Positions 51,775 to 59,938 are shown, counted from the stretch's first letter. The stretch: 64,000 nucleotides of DNA from Dryocola sp051297175 (GCF_051297175.1 NZ_JBINNY010000001.1:1054001-1118000); one strand, 5' to 3'. Numbers and translations are program-made. The notes: generated by a model not told the origin, from the sequence alone.

Positions 51775-51836
51775 TCTTCCTTTCACTTTCAGCGATGAGA
51801 GTGTGTCAGAGAGATTAGCACTCTGAGCAAGTATGA

Positions 51837-51908
51837 GGGAGGATAACGTTGCTTTAGCAACGGCCCTTCAGGGCGAGCGTTCGGCGAGTAATCCTCCCGA
51901 ATGCACCA
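51837..51908 (+). repeat. tRNA-tail repeat element, copy 1
   Basis: 72-nt element. Outer stem GGGAGGAT/ATCCTCCC encloses hairpins CGTTGC-TTTA-GCAACG and GCCC-TTCA-GGGC and a third weak one (GCGTTCGGC), then ends GAATGCACCA. The last 18 nt match the 3' end of tRNA-Arg with one change. Most diverged tail of the three copies. Confidence 0.85.
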
Positions 51909-51970
51909 TCTTCATCAATGTTGCGGCTAGATGAGTGGCATTGAATCAGTAGTAAAGCATTACCCCCTGT

Positions 51971-52047
51971 GCATCCGTAGCTCAGCTGGATAGAGTACTC
52001 GGCTACGAACCGAGCGGTCGGAGGTTCGAATCCTCCCGGATGCACCA
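51971..52047 (+). tRNA. argY: tRNA-Arg (anticodon ACG), copy 2
   Basis: Identical in sequence to copy 1. The spacer before it ends with GAATCAGTAGTAAAGCATTACCCCCTG, a spacer type repeated before copies 3 and 4. The assignment of argY/argZ/argQ names to individual copies follows order only. Confidence 0.96.
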
Positions 52048-52113
52048 TTCTTCTTCGATATTATTAAGTCCGCTTGATGATATTGAATCAGTAGTAAAGC
52101 AGTACCCCCTGAT

Positions 52114-52190
52114 GCATCCGTAGCTCAGCTGGATAGAGTACTCGGCTACGAACCGAGCGGTCGGAGGTTCGAATCCTCCCGGATGCACCA
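52114..52190 (+). tRNA. argZ: tRNA-Arg (anticodon ACG), copy 3
   Basis: Identical to copies 1 and 2, 77 nt with CCA. It is followed by the spacer that carries tRNA-tail repeat copy 2. Confidence 0.96.
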
Positions 52191-52253
52191 TATTTCTCCC
52201 AACTATCAGCGATGATGGTGTGCCCAAGAAAGTCGATTTCTCAGCAAGCACCA

Positions 52254-52325
52254 GGGAGGATAACGTTGCTTTAGCAACGGCCCTTTAGGGCGAGCCTTCG
52301 GCGAGTAATCCTCCCGGATGCACCA
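52254..52325 (+). repeat. tRNA-tail repeat element, copy 2
   Basis: 72 nt with all stems intact: outer GGGAGGAT/ATCCTCCC, CGTTGC-TTTA-GCAACG, GCCC-TTTA-GGGC and GCC-TTC-GGC, then CGGATGCACCA exactly as in tRNA-Arg. It looks like a tRNA-Arg 3' third whose T-loop has been replaced by three hairpins. Confidence 0.85.
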
Positions 52326-52391
52326 TTCTTCTTCGATATTATTAAGTCTGCTTGATGATATTGAATCAGCAGTAAAGTAGTACCCCCTGAT

Positions 52392-52468
52392 GCATCCGTA
52401 GCTCAGCTGGATAGAGTACTCGGCTACGAACCGAGCGGTCGGAGGTTCGAATCCTCCCGGATGCACCA
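52392..52468 (+). tRNA. argQ: tRNA-Arg (anticodon ACG), copy 4
   Basis: Identical to the other three, 77 nt with CCA. Last functional tRNA of the array; a third repeat element follows before the operon ends. Confidence 0.96.
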
Positions 52469-52531
52469 TATTACTCCCAACTATTAACGATGATAGTGTG
52501 CCAGAGAAAGTCGATTTCTCCGCCAGCACCA

Positions 52532-52603
52532 GGGAAGATAACGTTGCTTTAGCAACGGCCCTTTAGGGCGAGCCTTCGGCAAGTAATCCTCCCGGATGCA
52601 CCA
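52532..52603 (+). repeat. tRNA-tail repeat element, copy 3
   Basis: As copy 2 but with GGGAAGAT on the 5' arm (one mispair in the outer stem) and AAGTA in place of GAGTA. Ends CGGATGCACCA. Being last, it would form the 3' part of the primary tRNA transcript. Confidence 0.82.
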
Positions 52604-52760
52604 TTTCACTCCCTCAATTTTTCTCTCAAAAATCCTAATAAATCGCAACTACCCGTTATCTAAATTCATCACCCCCTGAACTAACTCCGTCACAACAAGC
52701 GACAATTTTGGCTGTTTACGCTAAAGTAACGCCTCGACATTAGGTGATGTGAGGGATGAG

Positions 52761-53327
52761 ATGTACGAACGTTACGACGGGCTTATTTTCGATATGGACG
52801 GAACCATCCTCGATACCGAACCGACACACCGCAAGGCGTGGAATGAGACGCTCTCTCGCTACGGCATGCAGTTTGACGAACAGGCTATGGTTGCCCTAAA
52901 CGGTTCTCCAACCTGGCGTATTGCGCAGGCCATCATCGAAAGTCATCAGGCCGATCTCGACCCCCATTTTCTGGCTCAGGAAAAAACGCAGGCCGTCAGA
53001 GCAATGCTGCTTGATACGGTGCGTCCGCTGCCGCTCATTGATGTCGTGAAAGCCTGGCACGGCCGTCGCCCTATGGCGGTCGGCACAGGCAGCGAGAGCG
53101 ATATCGCTGAAGCGCTGCTTAACCATCTCGGTTTACGTCATTACTTCACGGCCGTTGTCGCCGCTGACCATGTCAAAAATCACAAACCTTTTCCCGATAC
53201 TTTCTTGCTCTGCGCCGAGCTGATGGGCGTAGCGCCACAGAAGTGCGTCGTGTTTGAAGACGCTGACTTTGGCCTGCAGGCAGCACGTGCGGCAGGAATG
53301 GACGGCGTGGACGTTCGCCTGCTGTGA
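52761..53327 (+). CDS. yqaB: Fructose-1-phosphate/6-phosphogluconate phosphatase YqaB
   Basis: HAD phosphatase of 188 aa. Motif I LIFDMDGTILDTEP, motif II AVGTGSES, motif III Lys in NHKPFPDTFLL, motif IV CVVFEDADFGLQAARAAG. The start at 52761 gives MYERYDGLIF as in E. coli. The stop overlaps the GTG start of yqaA. Confidence 0.96.
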   Translation: MYERYDGLIFDMDGTILDTEPTHRKAWNETLSRYGMQFDEQAMVALNGSPTWRIAQAIIESHQADLDPHFLAQEKTQAVRAMLLDTVRPLPLIDVVKAWHGRRPMAVGTGSESDIAEALLNHLGLRHYFTAVVAADHVKNHKPFPDTFLLCAELMGVAPQKCVVFEDADFGLQAARAAGMDGVDVRLL

Positions 53328-53752
53328 GTGACCTGCTGTCACTGGCTTCGTTATTTACCAGCAGTTTTCTTAGCGCCACCTTGCTACCCGGCAGTTCAGA
53401 AGCTGTGCTGGTCGCATTGTTGGTGGCGGGAATCGGCCCAACCTGGTTACTCGTTTTAATAGCAACAATGGGTAATAGCCTCGGTGGGCTGACTAACGTT
53501 ATTCTGGGTCGTTTTGTACCGCAGCGTGGAACCTCACGCTGGCAGGGAAAAGCGACCGCCTGGCTGACTCGTTTTGGCCCGGCAGCTTTATTACTGAGCT
53601 GGTTGCCGCTGGTTGGCGACCTTTTGTGCCTGCTTGCCGGATGGTTACGTCTGGCGTGGGGACCGGTAATCTTTTTTTTATGCCTTGGCAAAGCGATTCG
53701 CTATATCGTTGTCGCGGCTGCAACGGTACAAAGCATGGCGTGGTGGCAATAA
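53324..53752 (+). CDS. yqaA: YqaA, DedA/SNARE-associated family inner-membrane protein
   Basis: Polytopic protein of 142 aa starting at a GTG that overlaps the yqaB stop. LLPGSSEAVLVALLVAGIGP and GNSLGGLTNVILGRFVPQRG are conserved in YqaA; the GxxLG/LPLVGDLLCLLAGWLRL region is typical of DedA-like folds. Function unknown, possibly membrane or lipid homeostasis. Confidence 0.93.
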   Translation: MSDLLSLASLFTSSFLSATLLPGSSEAVLVALLVAGIGPTWLLVLIATMGNSLGGLTNVILGRFVPQRGTSRWQGKATAWLTRFGPAALLLSWLPLVGDLLCLLAGWLRLAWGPVIFFLCLGKAIRYIVVAAATVQSMAWWQ

Positions 53753-53816
53753 TTGCAGGGCGCGAGCTTTTACAATTATGCTTAATAAAAATGAATTCGA
53801 CAGGCGGGAGGTCAAT

Positions 53817-55376
53817 TTGATCCCGGACGTATCACAGGCGCTGGCCTGGCTGGAAAAGCATCCTCAGGCAGTAAAGGGCATTTGTCGCGGTCTTGAACGC
53901 GAAACACTGCGGGTTACGCCTACGGGCGAGCTGGCAACGACAGGTCATCCCGAAAGCCTCGGCTCAGCGCTGACACATAAATGGATCACAACAGACTTCG
54001 CCGAAGCCCTGCTGGAATTTATTACCCCGGTAGACGGTGACATCGACCACATGCTGACCTTCATGCGCGATATCCATCGCCATGTTGCCCGTGAACTGGG
54101 TGAAGAACGCATGTGGCCGCTGAGCATGCCGTGCTATATCGACGACGGTCAGAACATCGAGCTGGCGCAATACGGCTCTTCCAATACCGGGCGGATGAAA
54201 ACCCTGTATCGCGAAGGCCTGAAAAACCGCTATGGCGCGCTGATGCAGACCATTTCCGGCGTGCACTACAATTTCTCGCTGCCGCTGGAGTTCTGGAAAG
54301 CCCGTTTGGGCATTAAAGACGCGGAAAGCGGTAAAGAAGAGATTTCAGCCGGGTATTTCCGACTGATCCGCAACTACTACCGCTTCGGTTGGGTTATTCC
54401 ATACCTGTTCGGCGCGTCGCCAGCGATTTGCTCATCGTTCCTGCAGGGCAAAGAAAGTTCGCTGCCGTTCGAAAAGACCGAATGCGGCATGAACTATCTG
54501 CCGTACGCGACTTCCCTGCGTCTGAGCGATCTGGGCTATACCAATAAATCGCAGAGCAGCCTCGGCATCACCTTTAACGACCTGCAAACTTACGTTAAAG
54601 GGCTGAAGCAGGCGATTAAAACGCCTTCTGAAGAGTACGCGAAGATTGGTCTGGAAAAAGACGGCAAACGTCTGCAGATCAATACCAACGTGCTGCAAAT
54701 TGAGAACGAACTTTACGCGCCGATTCGCCCTAAACGCGTTACCGCGAAAGACGAATCGCCGTCAGATGCGCTGCTGCGCGGCGGCATCGAGTACATTGAA
54801 GTTCGCTCGCTGGATATTAACCCGTTCTCGCCAATCGGCATGGACGAGCAGCAGATTCGCTTCCTCGACCTGTTTATGATTTGGTGCGTGCTGGCGGATG
54901 CCCCTGAAATGAGCAGCGACGAGCTGCTGTGCACGCGCACCAACTGGAACCGCGTGATTCTGGAAGGGCGCAAGCCGGGCCTGACGCTCGGTATCGGCTG
55001 CGAAACCGCGCAGCATCCGCTGTCAAAAGTGGGCAAAGATCTGTTCGCCGACCTGCGCCGCGTGGCCGAAACGCTTGACGGCATCGCCGGAAACGACGAA
55101 TACCAGCAGGTGTGCGATCGGCTGGTTGCCTGCTTCGACGATCCGGAACTGACGTATTCAGCGCGCATTCTGCGTTCTATGATTGATAATGGTATTGGTG
55201 GCACCGGGCTTGCGCTGGCGGAGCAGTATCGTCAGATGCTGATTCAGGAACCGCTGGAGATCTTAACCGCAGACGTTCTGCAGAAGGAGCATGATGCTTC
55301 CTGGCAGCGTCAGCGTGAGATTGAAGCCGGTGATACCGAGCCGTTTGAAACGTGGATTGAGAAACAGTCGCGCTAG
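53817..55376 (+). CDS. gshA: Glutamate-cysteine ligase
   Basis: Protein of 519 aa that makes gamma-glutamylcysteine, the first step of glutathione synthesis. The start is a TTG at 53817 with GGGAGG 5 nt upstream, giving IPDVSQALAWLEKHPQAVKG as in E. coli, where gshA also begins with TTG; upstream in-frame ATGs (53685, 53778) run into yqaA. Conserved blocks: ICRGLERETLRV, TDFAEALLEFITP, WPLSMPCYI, GVHYNFSLPLEFW, RSLDINPFSP. Confidence 0.97.
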   Translation: MIPDVSQALAWLEKHPQAVKGICRGLERETLRVTPTGELATTGHPESLGSALTHKWITTDFAEALLEFITPVDGDIDHMLTFMRDIHRHVARELGEERMWPLSMPCYIDDGQNIELAQYGSSNTGRMKTLYREGLKNRYGALMQTISGVHYNFSLPLEFWKARLGIKDAESGKEEISAGYFRLIRNYYRFGWVIPYLFGASPAICSSFLQGKESSLPFEKTECGMNYLPYATSLRLSDLGYTNKSQSSLGITFNDLQTYVKGLKQAIKTPSEEYAKIGLEKDGKRLQINTNVLQIENELYAPIRPKRVTAKDESPSDALLRGGIEYIEVRSLDINPFSPIGMDEQQIRFLDLFMIWCVLADAPEMSSDELLCTRTNWNRVILEGRKPGLTLGIGCETAQHPLSKVGKDLFADLRRVAETLDGIAGNDEYQQVCDRLVACFDDPELTYSARILRSMIDNGIGGTGLALAEQYRQMLIQEPLEILTADVLQKEHDASWQRQREIEAGDTEPFETWIEKQSR

Positions 55377-55379
55377 AAA

Positions 55380-55456
55380 AGAAAATGGCCACAATCAATG
55401 TGGCCAAAATATTCATCTCTGAAGACAGGGATGATGATAACAAATGCGCGTCTTTC
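55380..55456 (-). ncRNA. micA: MicA small regulatory RNA
   Basis: The reverse strand between gshA and luxS reads GAAAGACGCGCATTTGTTAT, then CATCATCCCTGTCTTCAGAG, then a hairpin GGCCACA-TTGAT-TGTGGCC with tail ATTTTCTTTT. The first 30 nt, which pair with ompA and other porin mRNAs, are the same as in E. coli MicA (72 nt), and the position is the same. Hfq-dependent repressor of outer-membrane protein synthesis under envelope stress. The 3' end lies just past the gshA stop, so the two transcripts converge. Confidence 0.93.
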
Positions 55457-55462
55457 ATATAC

Positions 55463-55490
55463 TCAGACGCGCGTTAAACAGAATGGTTCA
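55463..55490 (-). promoter_or_regulatory. Sigma-E promoter of micA
   Basis: On the minus strand: -35 TGAACCA (55490-55484), 16-nt spacer, -10 TCTGA (55467-55463), then 6 nt to the start of MicA at 55456. This fits the RpoE consensus (GGAACTT, about 16 nt, TCTGA). Weak at the 3' side of the -35. Confidence 0.8.
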
Positions 55491-55528
55491 TTTTATTTTA
55501 AAAAAAATCACTTATCGGAGGTGACCAG

Positions 55529-56044
55529 ATGCCGTTGTTGGATAGCTTCACAGTCGACCATACTCGCATGGGTGCGCCAGCAGTGCGTGTAGCCAAGACG
55601 ATGCACACGCCGCATGGCGATACCATCACCGTGTTTGACCTGCGCTTTTGCGTGCCGAATAAGGAAGTGATGCCAGAAAAAGGGATCCACACTCTGGAGC
55701 ATCTGTTCGCAGGCTTCATGCGTGACCACCTCAACGGCAACGGTGTCGAGATCATCGATATTTCGCCAATGGGCTGCCGTACCGGCTTCTACATGAGCCT
55801 GATCGGCGTGCCGGACGAAACCCGCGTTGCCGACGCCTGGAAAGCGGCGATGGAAGACGTGCTGAAAGTCAAAGAGCAGAACCAGATCCCTGAGCTGAAC
55901 GTTTACCAGTGCGGCACTTACCACATGCACTCGCTGCAGGAAGCGCAGGATATCGCCCGCCACATCATTGAGCACGGTGTGACCGTCAACAGCAATGACG
56001 AGCTGGCGCTGCCGAAAGAGAAGTTGAAAGAGCTGCATATCTAG
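55529..56044 (+). CDS. luxS: S-ribosylhomocysteine lyase LuxS
   Basis: Protein of 171 aa. Metal site HTLEH plus Cys in VYQCGTYHMH; catalytic Cys in DISPMGCRTGFYMSL. Splits S-ribosylhomocysteine to homocysteine and DPD, the precursor of autoinducer-2. GGAGG lies 7 nt upstream. The micA promoter lies in the opposite direction just upstream. Confidence 0.98.
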   Translation: MPLLDSFTVDHTRMGAPAVRVAKTMHTPHGDTITVFDLRFCVPNKEVMPEKGIHTLEHLFAGFMRDHLNGNGVEIIDISPMGCRTGFYMSLIGVPDETRVADAWKAAMEDVLKVKEQNQIPELNVYQCGTYHMHSLQEAQDIARHIIEHGVTVNSNDELALPKEKLKELHI

Positions 56045-56057
56045 TTTGATGTGCCGC

Positions 56058-56084
56058 AAAAAGGAGCCGATTGGCTCCTTTTTT
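56058..56084 (+). terminator. Rho-independent terminator after luxS
   Basis: AAAAAGGAGCC, loop GATT, GGCTCC followed by six T; starts 14 nt after the luxS stop codon. Confidence 0.95.
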
Positions 56085-56099
56085 ATTGGTGGAACGCAA

Positions 56100-56190
56100 T
56101 TGCGTCAGATGGCGCTGTGCTTATCCGATCTACATGCTCGGACTTTGTAGGGTGGGTGGCGCAAGCGCTTAACCACCGTTAATGGTGCCG
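56100..56190. repeat. Degenerate REP-like repeat between luxS and the GNAT-like gene
   Basis: TGCGTCAGATGGCGCTGTGC with CTTATCCGATCTACATGC, then GTAGGGTGGGTGGCGCAAGC with GCTTAACCACC: relatives of the units at 1633 and 32709. It separates convergent 3' ends. Confidence 0.72.
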
Positions 56191-56194
56191 AGCA

Positions 56195-56842
56195 CTAACG
56201 AGGATCGGCCACCTCAACAATATTCCAATTTCTCAAAATAGTGGATCGTATATGAGGATAGACAATCGAAATATCTGCGGTCCATTCAGGCCCGACATTT
56301 AAGTCACTTGTAAATGAGGTTTTAGCAAAACGATTAGTCCATTGTGGATTTAATTTTCCGTTCATCGATCTCGGTAAATTATCCTTTAGATCCATTCTGT
56401 TCGTTGTCGTCTTCACCTGCGGGTGAAAGCCCATCTTTAAATAAAAACCCTCACTGCCTTCTAATGGCGTTAGATTGCAGGTTTTAATACCTTGGTCGTG
56501 CCCGAATTTAATCGCCGAAAAGAGTAACATTTGCCCTAGCCCAATAAATCTGTTCGGATTTTTTTTAGTGGGGTCGTTTGTGTTTCCCTCCACGTATACG
56601 CCTGAAACATAAAGAAACCGCTCTTCTGGCGTGTCGCCCTGTAGCGAACATCGACCATAGGCTACTTCCTCTGGTATAAATTTATCTGGCTTATTTTTAA
56701 CAGGATGATAGATGTTTAATGAAAAATTCATCCCATATACGTCGTACTCAGGCGGAGATTGTTTTTCTTCATATAAGAAAAGGGTGAAGAGCGATTCCTT
56801 GTTTTTCACCTTGACATCATTTTTTTCTACAAATGTAATCAT
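56195..56842 (-). CDS. GNAT-like acetyltransferase, accessory gene
   Basis: Protein of 215 aa. RFIGLGQMLLFSAIKFGHDQ followed by TCNLTPLEGSEGFYLKMGF resembles GNAT motifs A and B (acetyl-CoA loop and the FYxKxGF end). The C-terminal 60 residues are unassigned. Lower GC content than luxS and emrB, and absent from this place in E. coli, so probably acquired. Substrate unknown. Confidence 0.65.
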   Translation of the reverse strand: MITFVEKNDVKVKNKESLFTLFLYEEKQSPPEYDVYGMNFSLNIYHPVKNKPDKFIPEEVAYGRCSLQGDTPEERFLYVSGVYVEGNTNDPTKKNPNRFIGLGQMLLFSAIKFGHDQGIKTCNLTPLEGSEGFYLKMGFHPQVKTTTNRMDLKDNLPRSMNGKLNPQWTNRFAKTSFTSDLNVGPEWTADISIVYPHIRSTILRNWNIVEVADPR

Positions 56843-56977
56843 GAGATCCTTTCCATTGATAATGTGATTAAAATTAACAAATGCACATTTTAGTTAAATC
56901 ACAGAAAAGGATAGCGCAACTGATGTTTCCGAGCGAAAACTCTTTCATATCACCGGCTGAATAATGTATTTCGAGAA

Positions 56978-57012
56978 TATAAAAATGCCAGTCATTAATA
57001 TGACTGGCATTT
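56978..57012 (-). terminator. Terminator of the emrRAB operon
   Basis: Thirteen-base perfect arms AAATGCCAGTCAT and ATGACTGGCATTT around a four-base loop. On the minus strand the 3' arm runs into TTTTTATATTC. About 70 nt after the emrB stop codon. Confidence 0.9.
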
Positions 57013-57080
57013 AGAGCGGGAAGCATTCAATCCGCGAATATTTCCAAAAGGCAGCTATTCGCGAATCAAACTGATCGAGA

Positions 57081-58619
57081 TCAGTGCGCTCCGCTGCCGC
57101 CACCGCCCGCGCCGAACGGCGGTTTGGCAAACCAGATAAGCCCCAGCAGCAGGATAAAGACCCCGGCGGAGAACCAGAAAATCTCGTTTGCCGAGATGAT
57201 CAGCCCCTGGTTGGTTATCTGCTGCGCGATATAGCCGGAGGCCTGCTGCTGCGTCATGCCCAGATTCTGCAGCTGGTTGTAGACATCTACCGCATTCGGG
57301 TTAAACGGCGTGACCGACTCCGTGAGCTGCGCGTGGTGCAGCGCCTCGCGGTTGGTCCACAGCGTCGTGGTTATCGACGTGCCAATCGACCCGGCAAGCG
57401 TTCGCGTAAAGTTCGACAGGCTTGATGCGGCGGCCATACGCTCCGGCGGCAGGCCGGACAGGGTAATCGTCGTCAGCGGCATAAAGAAGCACGCCACGGC
57501 GAAGCCCTGAATAAACTGCGGCCAGGCCGATGCGCCAAAGTCCATTCCCGGCTCGAAGGTATAGGCGCGCCAGTAGAAGCAGACGGCGTACATAATAAAG
57601 CTGAAAGTCACCAGACGACGCATATCGAGCTTGTGGGCAAAGCGGCCAATTATCGGCGACAGCAGCACGGGCAGCAGCCCGACCGGTGCCGACGCCAGTC
57701 CCGCCCAGGTCGCCGTATAGCCGTAAACCTCCTGCAGAAGCTGCGGCAGCAAAACAATCGCGCCGAAGTAAAGCATATAGGCAAGGCTGATACACAGGCA
57801 GCCGATGGTGAAGTTACGTGACTTGAACAGCGACAGGTCGACTATCGGGTTATCGTCCGTCAGCTCCCAGACGATCAGGAAGCTTATGGTGATCACCGCA
57901 ATAACGGTCAGCACGATGATTTCCGTGGAGTTAAACCAGTCCAGCTCTTTGCCGCGGTCCAGCATAATCTGCAGGCTACCGATGCCGACCACCAGCAGCG
58001 CAAGGCCGATGGCGTCGATGCGGCGATGCTCCGTCTTCGTTTCGCGCCCGCGCAGGGTTTGCAGGGTCATCAGCACAACCGCCGCGCCAATCGGTACGTT
58101 GATAAAGAAGATCCAGCCCCAGTGATAGTTATCGCTGATATAGCCGCCCAGAATCGGGCCGCAGATCGGCGCAACGATAACCGTCATTGACCACAGCGCC
58201 AGCGCGATGCTGCGCTTCGCCGGCGGGTAGTTATTTAGCAGCAAACTCTGCGATAGCGGAATCAGCGGCCCGGCGACAACCCCCTGAATCACGCGGAAGA
58301 AGATCAGCATTTCCAGGCTGTTGGAAACGCCGCACGCCCAGGAGGCGATCACAAACAGGATCGTCGACCACATGAACAGTTTGACTTCACCGATGCGCTT
58401 GGCAAGCCAGCCGGTGAGCGGGATCGAGATGGCGTTAGCCACCCCGAACGAGGTAATCACCCACGTCCCCTGGCTCAGCGACGAGCCAAGGTTCCCGGCA
58501 ATCGTTGGGATCGCCACGTTAGCGATGGTGGAGTCCAGCACCTGCATAAAGGTCGCCATCGACAACGCGATGGTCATAATGACCAGCTGGGCGCCTTCTA
58601 GCGGTTTTTGTTGTGCCAT
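57081..58619 (-). CDS. emrB: Multidrug efflux MFS transporter EmrB
   Basis: Inner-membrane protein of 512 aa with 14 membrane segments (DHA2 family). VLDSTIANVAIPTIAGNLGS, GWLAKRIGEVKLF, IQGVVAGPLIPLSQSLLLNN and WGWIFFINVPIGAAVV are the family motifs. With EmrA and TolC it exports hydrophobic compounds such as uncouplers and nalidixic acid. The C-terminus is Gly-rich (FGAGGGGSGAH). Follows emrA by 15 nt. Confidence 0.97.
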   Translation of the reverse strand: MAQQKPLEGAQLVIMTIALSMATFMQVLDSTIANVAIPTIAGNLGSSLSQGTWVITSFGVANAISIPLTGWLAKRIGEVKLFMWSTILFVIASWACGVSNSLEMLIFFRVIQGVVAGPLIPLSQSLLLNNYPPAKRSIALALWSMTVIVAPICGPILGGYISDNYHWGWIFFINVPIGAAVVLMTLQTLRGRETKTEHRRIDAIGLALLVVGIGSLQIMLDRGKELDWFNSTEIIVLTVIAVITISFLIVWELTDDNPIVDLSLFKSRNFTIGCLCISLAYMLYFGAIVLLPQLLQEVYGYTATWAGLASAPVGLLPVLLSPIIGRFAHKLDMRRLVTFSFIMYAVCFYWRAYTFEPGMDFGASAWPQFIQGFAVACFFMPLTTITLSGLPPERMAAASSLSNFTRTLAGSIGTSITTTLWTNREALHHAQLTESVTPFNPNAVDVYNQLQNLGMTQQQASGYIAQQITNQGLIISANEIFWFSAGVFILLLGLIWFAKPPFGAGGGGSGAH

Positions 58620-58634
58620 ACAACCTCCGCTTTA

Positions 58635-59807
58635 TTAACCCGCATTCGCCTGGATAATCTGGTTAATCAGCTGGTTTACCGGCTCCAGATTCAGCTCGCG
58701 CGCGTTACTTTCGTAAACCGGGGAGTGGCGAGATTTGTTAGCCAGCATGCTGCCGTCGCGGTTGGTGGTATCCACGGTAACCAGCGTCGACAGGCCAATG
58801 CGCAGCGGATGATCTTCAATCTGCTTCGCATCCAGCTCGATACGTACCGGCAGGCGCTGAACCACTTTGATCCAGTTACCGGTGGCGTTCTGTGCGGGAA
58901 GCAAAGAAAACGCGCTGCCGGTGCCCATATCCAGGCCGACCACTTTGCCGGTATATTCCACTTTGTCGCCATAGATATCGCTGACCACGGTGGCGGGCTG
59001 GCCGATACGCATGTGCGCAAGCTGGGTTTCTTTGAAGTTAGCATCCACCCACAGGCCGCTGGCGGGCACGATGGCCATCAAAGGCGTGGTTGGGCTGATT
59101 TGCGCGCCAACCTGCACCGAGCGGCGTGAAACATAGCCGGTCATCGGGCTGACGATTTTGGTACGCTGCAGGGCCATCCAGGCGTTACGCAGCTCGGCGG
59201 CGGCCTGCTTCACGTTAGGCTGCTCTTCAAGCTTGGTGCCCAGAATCATCGCCTGGTTAGCGTTGTACTGCTGCATAGCAACGTCAAGCTGCGCCTGTGC
59301 GGTAGCGACCGCATCGCGGGCGTGCTGAAGTTCCTCGCGGCCAATCAGATTCGCGCTGCCAAGCGGCACGCGGCGGTTCAGGTCGCTTTGCGCCTGGGCC
59401 AGCGCCGTTTTTTGCAGCTCGATATTCGCCTGATACTGCTTGCTGTTGATCATCAGCTGGCGAGTTTGACGCACGCTTGAGGCCAGCACGGTCTGTGCCT
59501 TATCAAACGCCTGTTCAGCGTCGGCCTGGTCGAGCGTTACCAACACGTCACCCTGCTTGACGAAGTCAGTATTATCGGCCCACACCTTGGTGACGCTGCC
59601 GGAAACCTGGGCCATGATCTGCACCTGATTTCCCGCCACGTACGCATCATCCGTGTTTTCGTAGTGACGCAAAACTAAAAACCAATAAATCCCATATGCC
59701 ACAGCAATAATTACGAAGAGCAAGGTCAACAGCAGAAGGGCACCTTTACGTTTGCCTTTCTTGTTTGACGGTTGCTGCGGGTTTTGAGTCTCCGCATGTG
59801 CGCTCAT
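58635..59807 (-). CDS. emrA: EmrA, periplasmic adaptor of the EmrAB-TolC pump
   Basis: Protein of 390 aa from the ATG at 59807 (MSAHAETQNPQQP, as in E. coli; an ATG at 59819 adds four residues). One N-terminal membrane anchor (ALLLLTLLFVIIAVAYGIYW), DDAYVAGNQVQIMAQVSGSV lipoyl half, a long coiled hairpin, and SPMTGYVSRRSVQVGAQISP. Bridges EmrB and TolC. Confidence 0.97.
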   Translation of the reverse strand: MSAHAETQNPQQPSNKKGKRKGALLLLTLLFVIIAVAYGIYWFLVLRHYENTDDAYVAGNQVQIMAQVSGSVTKVWADNTDFVKQGDVLVTLDQADAEQAFDKAQTVLASSVRQTRQLMINSKQYQANIELQKTALAQAQSDLNRRVPLGSANLIGREELQHARDAVATAQAQLDVAMQQYNANQAMILGTKLEEQPNVKQAAAELRNAWMALQRTKIVSPMTGYVSRRSVQVGAQISPTTPLMAIVPASGLWVDANFKETQLAHMRIGQPATVVSDIYGDKVEYTGKVVGLDMGTGSAFSLLPAQNATGNWIKVVQRLPVRIELDAKQIEDHPLRIGLSTLVTVDTTNRDGSMLANKSRHSPVYESNARELNLEPVNQLINQIIQANAG

Positions 59808-59861
59808 GCTTATCTCCACACTTTTTTATTATTCTGATCGGCTGAGCCGACCTGTTAGATC

Positions 59862-59895
59862 TTAGAGGCCAGCAAGATGAGTTGCTGGCCTCTAA
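59862..59895. promoter_or_regulatory. Long hairpin between emrR and emrA
   Basis: Perfect fourteen-base arms TTAGAGGCCAGCAA and TTGCTGGCCTCTAA around GATGAG. It lies 43 nt after the emrR stop and 54 nt before emrA. No T-run follows in either direction, so it is more likely an attenuator, an mRNA-processing/stability element or a protein site than a full terminator. Confidence 0.7.
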
Positions 59896-59938
59896 GTTGT
59901 CATTTCTTATTGGAACACGCGATTAGGGGGCGACGGGC

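Noticed and set aside
51566..52529. Several minus-strand reading frames sharing the segment VHPGGFEPPTARFVAEYS
   Set aside because: They are antisense to the tRNA-Ser and tRNA-Arg genes and share sequence only because the tRNAs are identical; a well-known spurious annotation.
51698..52603. Regularly spaced direct repeats that could suggest a CRISPR array
   Set aside because: The repeats are functional tRNA-Arg genes and tRNA-tail elements; the spacers are related to each other and there are no cas genes.
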